This document shows positions 31,242 through 42,061 of a stretch of DNA of 64,000 nucleotides, in pieces; the stretch's first letter is position 1; each line of letters starts with the position of its first letter. The translations under genes were made by a program, and so were the position numbers. The notes under the pieces are model-generated. The model was given only the letters and a program-made list of their open reading frames with translations. It was not told the DNA's origin and did no database searches. This stretch comes from Triglochin maritima (Eukaryota; Streptophyta; Magnoliopsida; Alismatales; Juncaginaceae), in contig OY821774.1 in assembly GCA_963682175.1 (NCBI GenBank), positions 48,312,201 through 48,376,200 of the forward strand, given 5' to 3'.

Positions 31242-34200
31242 TCAATCATCAAGCCAATCTACATGGTTCCTCAATCCCATGGACTCGAAATGCATTTCGC
31301 CCTTGGCTTTGGATAAGGGTTTTGTGAATGGATCAGTTGTGTTGTTGTTGGTGTCCACCCATAACAGATTTATTTTGCCTTCGTCGATGAGGTCACGCGT
31401 CACGAAGTACTTACGATCCATATACTTCACTTTGTGGTGTGATTTGGGATCCTTGATTTGCGAGATAGATGCACTATTGTCGCAAAATAGCTCTATTGGT
31501 CCCTCGCTCGAGGGAACTACTCCAAGCTCTTCAAGGAACTTCTTAATCCACACTCCTTCCTTGCTTGCTTCAGCGACAGCCATCACTTCGGAAGCAGTGG
31601 TTGAGTCGGCAGTAGTGTTTTGCTTCCAACTACGCCAACTCACAGCTCCACCATTCAGAAGGAAGACGTATCCTGATTGCGACATTCTATCGTCTGGATC
31701 ACTCATGAAACTCGCATCCGAGTAACCTTCAGCTATCAATTCCCTTTGTCCTCCATAAACAAGAATCTTATCCTTAGTCCGGTTAAGGTACTTCAGGATA
31801 TTCTTGACCGCAGTCCAATGCTCAGGACCTGCGTTGGATTGGTGACGACTTGTCACACTTTGAGCATATGAGACATCGGGTCTTGTGCAAGTCATCGCGT
31901 ACATGATCGACCCAATTGCCGAAGCATAAGGGACATCTTTCATGTACTCTAAGTCCTTACGTGATTGCGCACGTTGAGACTTCTTGAGTTGCACACCCAT
32001 ACTCATTGGCACACTGCCCTTTTTGGAGTTGTTCATCTTGAACCTTTCCAAGACCTTGTCAATGTATGCACGTTGACTGAGGCCAATGAGTCTGCGAGAT
32101 CTATCTCGATATATCTTGATTCCCAAGATGTATTGAGTCTCACCCATGTCTTTCATCGAAAATGCAGATTTCAATGAACTTCTCGTTTGCTCAAGCAAAG
32201 GAATATGATTGCCCATAAGCAATATGTCATCGACATATAGGATTAGGAATACTACATGGCTCCCACTAACCTTCTTGTATACACGAGGTTCTTCCTTACT
32301 TTGAATGAAGTGAAGCTTTTTCACTTCCTCGTCAAAGCGTTTGTTCCAACTCCTTGATGCTTGCTTCAATCCATAAATGGATCTTTAAAGCTTGCATACC
32401 TTCTCACTATTCTTTGGATCTTCAAAACCTTGAGGTTGTACCATGTACACATCCTCCTCCAAGTTCCCATTCAGGAACGCCGTTTTGACATCCATTTGCC
32501 ATATTTCATAATCGTGAAATGCGGCAATAGCGAGCATGATCCGAATAGACTTGAACATGGCAACCGGTGAAAAAGTTTCATCATAGTCAATTCCTTGAAC
32601 TTGAGTGAAACCCTTCGCTACAAGCCTCGCTTTGTAGGTTGTCAAGTTCCCATCCATGTCCATCTTCCTCTTAAAAACCCATTTATTATGAATGACCTTT
32701 TTCCCTTGAGGAAGGTCAACCAAGTCCCATACTTGATTATCATACATGGATTCTATTTCGGATTCCATGGTCTTAAGCCATAGTTTGGAGTCTTCCCTTT
32801 CCATTGCCTCTTGGAAGGTTAAGGGATCATTAGTATCTAGTACCATGATTTCATGAAGTCCCATATACAAATCGGGTTTCTTCCTTTCCCTTGTTGACCT
32901 TCTAAGTTCTTTTGGTTCTTCTCGTGTATCTCGAACTTCTTCCACAATTTCTTGAGGAGTGGGTTCACGTTCAACTCTTGAACGTACACTTGGTGGGGAT
33001 GATTGAGATTCTCTCACAATTTCTTGTGATGGTCTCTCGCTCACGCTCCCACTAACCAAAGGAATCTCTGTTGGGCCTTCATGATCTTGAATGTCATCAT
33101 TCATTTCATGATCTTGTAGAGTATCTTGAGTTTCCTCAAGCACAACCTCACTCCCACTACTTTTTACTCTTTCTAGAAATTCCTTTTCCAGAAATGTGGC
33201 ATCCCTCTCTACAATCACTCGATTGGAGGTGATATGCCAAAAGTAGTATCCTCTTGTCTCACGAGGATAACCAATAAAGAAGCACTTATCCGCTTTTGGT
33301 TGAAGTTTGGTCGACATCAATCTCTTGACGTAAGCCTCACAACCCCAAATCTTGAGAAAACTGATCTTAGGTGTTTTACCACTCCATAGCTCATAAGGAG
33401 TTTTCTCCACGGATTTGGATGAAACATTATTTAGTGTGTAAGCCGCAGTTTGTAGTGCATAACTCCAAAAGTAAAGAGGTAATTCCGCATGACTCATCAT
33501 TCACCGAACCATATCGAGCAATGTCCTATTCCTCCTTTCGGATACCCCATTCCACTGAGGTGTACCAGGAGGGGTGAGTTGAGGTACAATACCAAACTCC
33601 TTTAGGTATGAGTCAAATTCGGCACTTAAGTACTCACCTCCACGATCCGTTCGTAGAGACTTGATTTTCTTGTCGAGTTGGTTCTCTACTTCATTCTTGA
33701 ATTCTTTGAACTTGTCAAAAGATTCACTTTTGTTTCTCATTAGATAAACATAGCCATAACGACTATAATCATCCGTGAACGTAATGAAGTACCTAAAACC
33801 ATCTCGTGCACTAGTACTCATTGGACCACATACATCGGAATGTATCAAATCCAACAAGCCACTCGCCCTTGGGCCTTTCTTCTTGAAAGGCTTTTTGGTC
33901 ATTTTTCCCATTAGACATGGTTGGCACGTCTCCAATGATTTAAAATCAAGTAGACCAAGAAGGTTAGCTTCTTGCAATTTCTTGATGCGCTTTTCATTTA
34001 TATGACCAAGACGATAGTGCCACAAGAGAGTATCATTCTCGTGAGTGGTCTTAAGTCTTTTGTTATTGATATTAAAGATTTGTTTATTATCCAATTCAAG
34101 CAAATAGAGACCATTCCTTATGAACGCATTTGCATAGAACACACCATTCTTCGATATAGACAAACAAGAATTTGAAATATTTATATTAAAATTATCCATA

Positions 34201-35354
34201 TCCAGACATGATACAGAAATAATATTCTTGCTAATCGAAGGTACATAATAAACATTCTTTAGACATAAATTTAAATCACTACACAATTGAAGCACCACAG
34301 AACCTTGTGCAACCGCAGACACGTTCGCACCATTTCCGACCTTCAATTCTACCTCGTTCCTTACGAGTTCCTTCCTATCTATGAGTAGCTGCACATTAGA
34401 AACTATGTGAGCACAAGATCCGGTATCAATTACCCAATCCTGGACAGAGGTGGCTAAATTTATTTCAATAACAAATATACCTTTGGCCTTTTTGGGGCGC
34501 CGACGTTCAATCACTCTGTTGTCAAGGTCTTCCTTGTACTTGGGGCAATTTGGCCGGATGTGTCCTTTTTCACCGCAGTGAAAGCACTCCGTATTGGGAG
34601 TTGGAGATTTCTGAGATTTCCCCCTCGAGGCACTTTTATGAGCACCTCCTACTCCCTTGCTCTTGATTGAACCACTTTTGGTAGATTTGCCCTTTCCTTT
34701 ACCAATCTTATGGCCCCTCCCATGGACGGCAATGACTTGCTTGTCCCTACCCTTGCCCATGTCAACTTCAGCAGTTTTGAGAGCATTGTGAAGCTCCTCA
34801 AGACTCACCTCTTTTTCACGCACGTGGTAGTGCATCACAAAGTCCTTAAAGGACGGGGCTAGAGAGCCAAGAATCATATCTTCAGCAATGTCCTCGGGCA
34901 TTGGTGAAGAGAGTTTTGCCAACTTCTCAAGGTATCCTTGCATCGTGAGAAAATGCATAGATACTGATGTTCCCTCCGCCATATGGCACCTTGTGAGTGC
35001 GATGGTGGTCTTATAGCGCTCCTTTCGGGCACTATCCATGAACATCTTACATAAAGCCTCCATGGTCTTCTTGGGTTTTGAAGCCAAGTATTTCGCTTGG
35101 AGCGAGTCACCCATGGATGCTAGCATAAGACCGTGAACCTGGTTCTCTTGGTCTTCCCACTTGGCTTTAGCCTCTTTCTCTTCATCGGTTAATCTCTCAT
35201 TACACTTTGGGATTGGACCTTCCAAAATGTGAGACAGTTTCTCAAACTTTAACACGATGTTGAGTTTGAGTTGCCAACTAATGAAGTTTGAGCCATCATT
35301 CGCTAAAGGGTGTTTTTCTATCATGGATCGTACGATAGGTTGGATGTTCGACAT
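31242..35354 (-). pseudogene. Copia element B gag-pol polyprotein with two stop codons
   Basis: A single minus-strand frame of about 1370 codons starts at 35354 and is interrupted only by TGA at 33501-33503 and TAA at 32385-32387. Gag (N-terminal about 270 residues) ends in a complete CCHC knuckle (CFHCGEKGHIRPNC). Protease has WVIDTGSCAHIV. The gag-pre-integrase region has WHYRLGHINEKR, then CQPCLMGKM. Integrase shows HSDVCGP, RTDRGGEYLS and WNGVSERRNRTLLDM, so D, D and E are all present. Reverse transcriptase has WQMDVKTAFLNG and the intact LYVDDILL box. RNase H has YSDASF and ELFCDNSASI. The TAA stands where copia polyproteins usually have Gln (KLQRSIYGLKQ), so a C-to-T change explains it. 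Either stop would prevent a full polyprotein. Confidence 0.95.
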
Positions 35355-36840
35355 TTTTCTACAAAATAAATCATATAGGTTTTAATGCCAATTTTATGTT
35401 TTAATACACATGCATACATATATCGAACATATAAATGTAAATATTGCAAATTAAAATCTTGCCCATAAATGCAACAATCCAAGATCCTATTAATTGTAAT
35501 ATAGACTAGCTAAAGGCTATCGAATACATTACAATATCAAGGTAAGAAATCATTTTCTAATCACAACCTTTTTGAATTTTAGCAACATTTAGCATCTTCA
35601 AACTCTTGTGACTTGTCGTTTTAATTATGAGGGAATACGACCTATCCTCGTAAGAAAAACTTTTTCCCAAAACCGAGCGAGGGCTCTAGGTAATGTTAAG
35701 AAAACTTATTTTCATTTGATACGAGATACGTTTATCTATTGTATTCACAACTAAACATACTTGGGTTCACTAGGGTGAAACACACCTCATATATTTAATT
35801 GTGGCACAACAACAGACAACCTTTATATCTCCCACTATTCCCAAAGATAGAGGGAGTTATCTCCCGCTAAGGGCGAGCAGAGTATCCCTCGATCAATGGC
35901 TGCTAGTGGATGAAATAAGAAGGAAATTTATTCTTAATTTTTGTTGGACAATTTAACATGTGATTTAGAATTTTAGGTTATCATGCATATTATTAATCAT
36001 GCACATCCTAACATTCAACACATTCATCACATGCATATCAAGATAAAAACAGAAATTAAACATTCACACAATCCACATCGTGTGAGTTTATATGTTCCCT
36101 TCGATCCTCGATCCCCGATCTCTGATCTTCGATCCTCGATCGATGCGCTACAGCGGTGACTTCCTCTTGCACCGGAGATGTAGATTTTACAGAAAATAAA
36201 CATGCTCCTCACATTCGATAAAACCGACTAGTGCAAGTCCTATGTAAAAACCTCTCATATGCAAATGCAACTATCTAAAAGATGGAAATAGAGAGAATTT
36301 TGGCTTTTACATACATAAGCCCTGTATAATAATAATTACATACATTTGTAGTGTCTGATTTGGAACATATAAACTCACAATCCTGCAAAGCAACTTAAGC
36401 ATTCATTCACGCAATTGCTATAAACTACAGAATCTAATTTATCAATCATCCAGAATTCTCAACAATTCTTTGAAAAATATTTTGAAATCCATTAAAAACA
36501 TTTTTCATTCATCCATAGTTCAAAACTATTTTTGAACCGCTGTCCATCCAATTTCCAATGGAAAGATGAACTGCAGTTTTTCGGTTTTGCTAATTCTCTT
36601 ACAAAATAATTGTTTTTAAATAAAACGAAATTATTGTAAGTTGGACTAATGTCTTAATCCTAATTCCAACAATCACATGGCATGTTTTAAAACTCTTAAA
36701 ACATTCAGACGAATTATTATGGAGAATTATATCAACAAAACATCCATACACCGAAAAACCGGTAAAACCAAATTGTTTAAATCCTAGATGGCAAACTAAA
36801 TTCGTTTACAGCCATAAATCATAAGAAAATTGAACCCTAA
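35355..36840 (-). other. Untranslated leader of copia element B
   Basis: About 1.5 kb between the primer site and the gag start. It has no conserved coding sequence. A short GATC-rich direct-repeat patch (CGATCCTCGATCCCCGATC) lies near 36100-36140. Leaders this long usually carry packaging or dimerisation signals, but none can be named here. Confidence 0.6.
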
Positions 36841-36852
36841 GCTCTGATACCA
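36841..36852 (-). promoter_or_regulatory. Primer-binding site of copia element B (initiator tRNA-Met)
   Basis: The minus strand reads TGGTATCAGAGC, an exact match to the usual copia site, one base from the end of the 5' LTR. Confidence 0.9.
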
Positions 36853-36853
36853 C

Positions 36854-38988
36854 TGTAGGATTTCATGTTTAATTATACATATATATTTTTTGAATTTTCA
36901 TGTATAATAAGGATCTATTAGAATTTTCTTCGATTTATTTATGCATGCATCAGTTTGTTTTAACAACTAATTTCAAAAACTTATTAAAACAAACACAAAG
37001 GGACTCCGAAATTCATACCTAGAAGTTCTCAAAAACTTCTTGACGTTTCAGAGACGTTGAGGAAGCCAATCTTCGCTTCTCGTTGCGCCGGATGCCTCCG
37101 AGTGTTCACCGAAATCCTAAACAAGGTTGGAGAGAAAGGAGCTAGCCAATCGATCTCCAAACAAGCTTAGAATCTAGCTACAAACCCCTTCCTTAGCCTC
37201 TGAGATTTCTCCTTCCAAAGACTTAGAAAACTAAGAGAATTTTCGTGGGTTTTAGTAATGAATTAGGAGAGAAAATAATTTCTGAATTGTGTAACCCAAT
37301 TAGGGAGAATAAGGACCTATTTATAGGTTCCAATCTTACTCTTAATCATGGCTATTCTTAAGCCACGATTTTATGACAATTTCTCTCACAAACTAATTCC
37401 ATAATGCATTATATGCATCCACAAAACGTTTGACCAAATTTGGAGCTAATCCAACCATCGATCAAATTAATCTCTTAATAATCAAAGGCAGAAAATCGAC
37501 CGCTGTTCGGTTTACCGAGTCCCACTCGGTTAACCGAATTTGTCACGATCGTTTAACCGAGTACGTGACGGATGACCGAATCTTAAGGAGACAAATTCTC
37601 CTTAACCGATCTGACTAATTCTCGTCCAAGACCGAGTGCTATTCGGTTAACCGAAAATATCGGAACTTGACATTGTTCGGTCGACCGTTTCTGGTTCGGT
37701 ACACCGTACCAAAGTTCCAGGCACTTTGGTCAAGTTCGGTCAATCAATTACGATTATCCGTTCCACGTTCGGTTGACCGATCCATAGATCCTTCGGTCGA
37801 CCGAACCATAACGGATTACCGAACTTCTACCTGATTGCGCCTATTTCAAATTTTGGATTTATTTCCAACAAAATTTGAACTTAAGGGGGTTTTAGCAAAT
37901 TCACAACTTATGCAATGTATTATCCTATGCAACAATAAATTATTGCACCCCATAATATATGCATCTCATATGAATTTATCATGACTCTAATTATGTTTAT
38001 ATACAACATAATTGATTTTACTTGTTCACCACATGTGTCATATTTTCTATGAGAAACCCGACACATCATATGAACCAAAAATCAAGCTTCTTGTTTCACG
38101 GTTTTTGCGGTGTGACCTATGGGAGGATCTAAACTAAGTTGGCAGTGATATTAAGAGCTTAATATCACAAGCTATAAGCGGTATCTAGCTACACATCATA
38201 GCTCCCAATTAGTTAGATGTCTTAATTCCACTCGAACCAAAACCCGATCCATTTAGTGATGGAGTGCACCACTTGTGTCCGTCCCTTGCCTCATGATATT
38301 AAGAATACACACAAAGTAGTATTGTGTCATCTTTGTATTAGTATTCATTTCTTGATCTCTTTAAGCTAGTTATAAATATGTGACTTAACTCAAATCACAT
38401 TGTGCACATTATAACTTTGCTTTATCAAGGGGCCCACTAATATCATCACTCAATTAAGAGGGGCAATGATAATCTTTTGACTAACTATCTTCTCCAACGA
38501 AAGTTATACTTAACCAACCAATGCATTTACACTACAGTGATCGATAGTTCAAGACACTGATCTAATTAAGTATTCCTTAAGTGATCAGATATAAGTCTCA
38601 TATCAAAGGACCAAAGACACAGTAAAATATTAATGACACAGAAACACATTTCTATAATATTTTACTTATTAGGTCTATTCAGTATACAAAAGTAATATTT
38701 TCCTCTTTTGCATACCCGTGTTGTCACTCACTTGTAGAGCTACAATGATCTATGACCAACACGACAATCTTAACTCGGTAATTAATGTTCCATGTTAATT
38801 ACCATGATTGCGAATATCTTTTGTTTTATGTAAACCAATATCTTTTAGAGCTCTACGGTTAAGGACCAAGAGCCTCTTCCTTAACACTTCTAAAAGACGA
38901 ATAACATAAACAAGGAACAAAATGATTTCTCATTCAATTCATAATAATTGACATTTAAAAGTAAAACTTTTAGAACACATTCCCTTCA
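36854..38988 (-). repeat. 5' LTR of copia element B
   Basis: 2135 bp, starting TGTAGGATTTC and ending CATTCCCTTCA on the plus strand. It carries the same palindrome cluster as the 3' LTR at 37503-37806. It is near-identical to 29023-31157. Confidence 0.93.
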
Positions 38989-39852
38989 GAAACGCACTTG
39001 AAAAATTCTGCGATGGTGTAATTAACAACTTCGGCGGTGAGTACCTTTGAACACCTAATGCAAATGACCTAGCACGACTACTTCACGTTGGTGAGCAACG
39101 TGGGTTCCCAGGCATGATGGGAAGTGTCGATTGCATGCACTAGGTGTGGAAAAATTGCCCGGTTGCTTGGAGATGCCAATATCAATGGCGTAGTGGCAAT
39201 GCCACTCTTGTCCTCGAGGCAGTGGCGTCGGCTGACTTGTGGATATGGCACTCATTTTTTGGTACACTAGGTTCATGCAATGACTTAAATGTCCTGCAAT
39301 GATCTCCGGTTTTTGACAACGTAATGGAAGGACGAGCTCCACCTGTGAATTTTGAGGTAAACAGTTCTCGATATAATATGGGATATTATCTTACTGATGA
39401 TATTTATCCAAAATGGGAAGCATTCATTCTGTCCATCGTTCATCCACAAACACCGAATGACAGGTTATTTGCTGAACGACAAGAAGCAGCACGCAAAGAT
39501 GTAGAACGTGCATTTGGAGTTGCAAGCGCGGTTCGCTATAGTGAAGAAGTCATCTCTTGCATGGAGTAAGACTGTACTTAACAAAATAATGACAGCTTGC
39601 ATTGTAATGCATAATATGATAGTGGAGGATGAACGTGATTCCTTCGGTAATTTTGGAGATTGGAACGAATTTGTTGAGGATCAACCTGGAAATTCCGTGA
39701 ACGATGCGGTTCGGTATTCCACTGACCGTGTAGTGGATATTACCAGGTACTTGAGAAGGAGAGATCAAGTGCGTGATCGCACCACACATTTGAACATTCA
39801 AGCCGATTTGGTCGACAATATATGGCAACGCTTTGGAGGAAATGCGTCTTGA
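38989..39852 (+). pseudogene. Harbinger transposase, 3' part (after the copia insertion)
   Basis: Resumes with the duplicated GAAAC in the same codon phase as the 5' part. It continues LEKFCDGVINNFGGEYL, then GEQRGFPGMMGSVDCMH (first catalytic Asp), FFGTLGSCNDLNVL (second Asp) and RQEAARKDVERAFG (Glu), the Harbinger DDE triad. Three in-frame stops (39048-39050, 39141-39143, 39300-39302) and one frameshift near 39515 disable it. After the shift the frame runs to a stop at 39852 through MTACIVMHNMIVEDERD. The decay must largely be older than the copia insertion, whose LTRs are almost unchanged. Confidence 0.92.
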
Positions 39853-40217
39853 TGTATTTTAAGTTTAGTATTTAATGATGTATTTTTAGTTTTAGTTTTT
39901 AAATTTCCAGTTAATGATGTAACGTGGTTTCCTAAATTTTAATAATATTTTTGTATTTATTAATTAAATGTTAATTAACAACGAATGAATTGTTGATATT
40001 AAATAATTACGATAATGATTATTAATATATTTTGTTGATTGTTGAAATAGTTTTAAAGAGAAGAATAAAAATAATGACGTGACAACAAATACTGTAGCGT
40101 GACATGATGGATTGGGTAATGGTTAAGGATTTTGTAAGGGGTTGATTTATGCTGACGTGGCTGAGAGAGAAACCAGGGCGCCCGGAAACTGCCCGGGCGC
40201 TGATAATAATGCTCTTA

Positions 40218-40453
40218 TTGGGGTTGGGAGGGTTTGGAGTTGCAAAAAAGGTAGTGGTCGGTTGAGCTAAAATCAACTAGTGGATGGCGGTAGTAGGTTA
40301 CCTTTAAAAATTAATTCTAACTTAGTGTATACGATATACGTACTTAGGTTACCTTTAAAATCAACTAGTGATTTTTTGTTACTTATATGTTGTTTTGATA
40401 AGCGGTTATGCCTTAAAAACTAAATGAGGTAGAAAATTATATAAGCATGTTAC
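40218..40453. other. Non-coding spacer between Harbinger and CACTA elements
   Basis: A short AT-rich stretch with an internal direct repeat (AAAATCAACTAGTG and GGTTACCTTTAAAA, each twice). The words GTATACGATATACGTACT recur at about 41634-41651, on the other side of the CACTA element. No gene. Confidence 0.45.
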
Positions 40454-40751
40454 ATCCATTACTAGAAATATAGGAATCACCGATGGATATATTTTCGTCG
40501 GTGCCGTATCTGTCGGTGTTAAGTAACCTACACCAATGGATAACTTCATCTGTCGGACTTACGTATTGCCGACGGAGCACATTAATAACACCGACGTATA
40601 ACTTCGGTCGGTCAATGGTTTTCCTTCGAGGGATCCTAGACCGACGGATACCCACCGTCGGTGTAGGTTTTCACTTAAGAAAGACGTGGGCGTTGAAAAC
40701 GTTTTGCGCATTCACTTACTCTGACGGATTATGTTGTTAACACCTACGGAT

Positions 40752-41566
40752 TGTTGGAGAGATATTCTAACAATACTACTATGGAAACAACTGATTAAAT
40801 ACATCAGGAACACGGAAATTGAATACGGAAATTAAACTTCTTGTTCTCTCCCAAACTTTCAAGCAACAAACACACACACACGATGAAAGAAACAAGCAAT
40901 AAACGAATGCACACCTGAAAACAACCACGACAAACACATTTTACAAGGTTCGGCAACATGTCTACGTCCTTCGGGGGTCTCCTGTGGGTTTCCTTTCCTT
41001 CTTCCGCTTCTCCAACAAGAAAAACAACCAAGATTACAAATTGATGGAGGCAATGTGCCCTCCAAAATACTCTAGATATTTCTCTAGCCTCAATCTTTCT
41101 CTCAAGAAAATAATTTGTGCATCATCTACAAACTAGGGTTGAAGAAGCCTTAAATAGAACCATAAAATCGTATGGAAAACGTCCGGAAAATGTGGGTAAC
41201 AGTCGACCGGAATCCTCAAACGATCGATCTTTCGGTTAACAAGAATAGTTCCTGTTAATTTCGGTCGACCGTGTCCATTAGCGGTCGACCGCTCCACGGT
41301 TTTTCTTCAGTGCAACTGCTACTTTTCGGTCGACCAGAATCCCTTCGGTCAACCGTCCCTGACTCCAAAATAGTCCTCGTTATTTTTCGATATAACGGTG
41401 TCCAACATCGGTCGACCGATCTTCACATCTGAAAAGTGCATGTTATTTTTGGTCGATCGAATCTTCAATCCTCAAGCTCCTAATAAAATTGGTCGACCGA
41501 ACTTCTCCACTGGTTGACTGTTTTATCATGTTTTTATATATACTAACCAATTTAAACTAATTTTCA
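40752..41566. mobile_element. Solo LTR, TGTTGG family (copy 2), inside the CACTA element
   Basis: Starts TGTTGGAGAG and shares with copy 1 (7216-8176) the block CTTCTTGTTCTCTCCCAAAC-type sequence, ACACCTGAA, TTTTACAAGGTTCGGCAACA, CTACGTCCTT, GGGTTTCCTTTCCTT and CTCTAGATA. It then has a palindrome cluster. The right end is degenerate (CTAATTTTCA). The flanks CGGAT (40747-40751) and TGGAT (41567-41571) agree at 4 of 5 bases. It is 815 bp long, shorter and more diverged than copy 1. Confidence 0.75.
41202..41519. promoter_or_regulatory. Palindrome cluster in the second TGTTGG-family LTR
   Basis: Sites CAGTCGACCG, CGGTCGACCG (twice at 20-bp centre spacing near 41261 and 41281), CGGTCGACCA, CGGTCAACCG and later degenerate ones. 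There are fewer and more decayed sites than in copy 1. Confidence 0.6.
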
Positions 41567-41929
41567 TGGATAACGTTCGTCAGTGAATCCCTATATTGTA
41601 TTGTTTTAGTGATCATATGCATATAACACTAGTAGTATACGATATACGTACTCGTTTTGTAAATTTAAGTTATAAAAAACAAATTTCAAATTCAATGACA
41701 TTCTAATGTATAGGTTGCCATGGATATATGAATGTGAACAATATCTTAGTGGCAGAAAATATTTTTTTCATACTAACTTTGCCATAAATGTGAACATTAA
41801 TAAAATTAAGCACACGCATGGTCCGCTACGTACGTTTTTCAAAATTATGCATGGTTATCCAAACGTAAGCTTTTCTTAGTGATACATTCATGCGTATATA
41901 CATACATACGTGTATGTGATACATACATA

Positions 41930-41960
41930 GGATTGAACCTCACCTTCATTCACATTTTAT

Positions 41961-42028
<68 letters not shown>

Positions 42029-42059
42029 ATAAAATGTGAATGAAGGTGAGGTCCAATCC
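41930..42059. mobile_element. Hairpin MITE with (TA)n centre
   Basis: The 130-bp element is an almost perfect inverted repeat. The left arm GGATTGAACCTCACCTTCAT and on to TATATTCTATATA is matched by the right arm, with a pure TA tract of about 55 bp in the middle. The flanking TA dinucleotide is duplicated (41928-41929 and 42060-42061), which suggests a Tc1/mariner-derived MITE. Its RNA would fold into one long hairpin. Confidence 0.78.
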
Positions 42060-42061
42060 TA

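Larger units (their letters stand above)
29023..38988 (-). mobile_element. Ty1/copia element B, very young, inserted in the Harbinger transposase gene
   Basis: Two LTRs of 2135 bp each (29023-31157 and 36854-38988) differ at only about six positions by eye. A 5-bp duplication GAAAC lies at 29018-29022 and 38989-38993. A perfect TGGTATCAGAGC primer site lies next to the 5' LTR (minus strand, 36841-36852), and a purine tract (AAGTGGGAGAT) lies next to the 3' LTR. There is one gag-pol frame with two stop codons. The coding order (integrase before reverse transcriptase) is Ty1/copia. The long LTRs and the long untranslated leader set it apart from elements A and C. The lineage is not assigned. 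Confidence 0.95.
26334..40214 (+). mobile_element. PIF/Harbinger DNA transposon, interrupted by a copia element
   Basis: The ends are GAGCACCCTTAACGGG (left) and the complement of GAGCATTATTATCAGCGCCC (right), with GC-rich subterminal sequence. A TTA target duplication lies at 26331-26333 and 40215-40217, the classic Harbinger signature. Inside are the two expected genes, divergently arranged: a Myb/SANT-like ORF1 (minus) and a DDE transposase (plus). Without the 9.97-kb copia insertion the element is about 3.9 kb, normal for the family. Both genes carry disabling mutations, so it is no longer autonomous. Confidence 0.92.
40457..41611. mobile_element. Non-autonomous CACTA (Spm/En-type) element carrying a solo LTR
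   Basis: The left end is CATTACTAGAAATATAGGAA followed by TCACCGATGGAT. The right end is the complement of CACTAAAACAATACAATATA followed by GGGATTCACTGACG. The 3-bp duplication ATC lies at 40454-40456 and 41612-41614. The interior has many CACCGACGG/CCGTCGGTG words in both orientations, the usual subterminal transposase-binding repeats of CACTA elements. Without the solo LTR it is only about 335 bp, so it is a MITE-sized deletion derivative. The left tip has CATTA instead of CACTA. Confidence 0.8.

Noticed and set aside
36100..36150. Short CGATC-rich repeats as a regulatory array in the copia B leader
   Set aside because: Only a few imperfect copies in about 45 bp, with no spacing pattern. 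Left as a remark in the leader entry.
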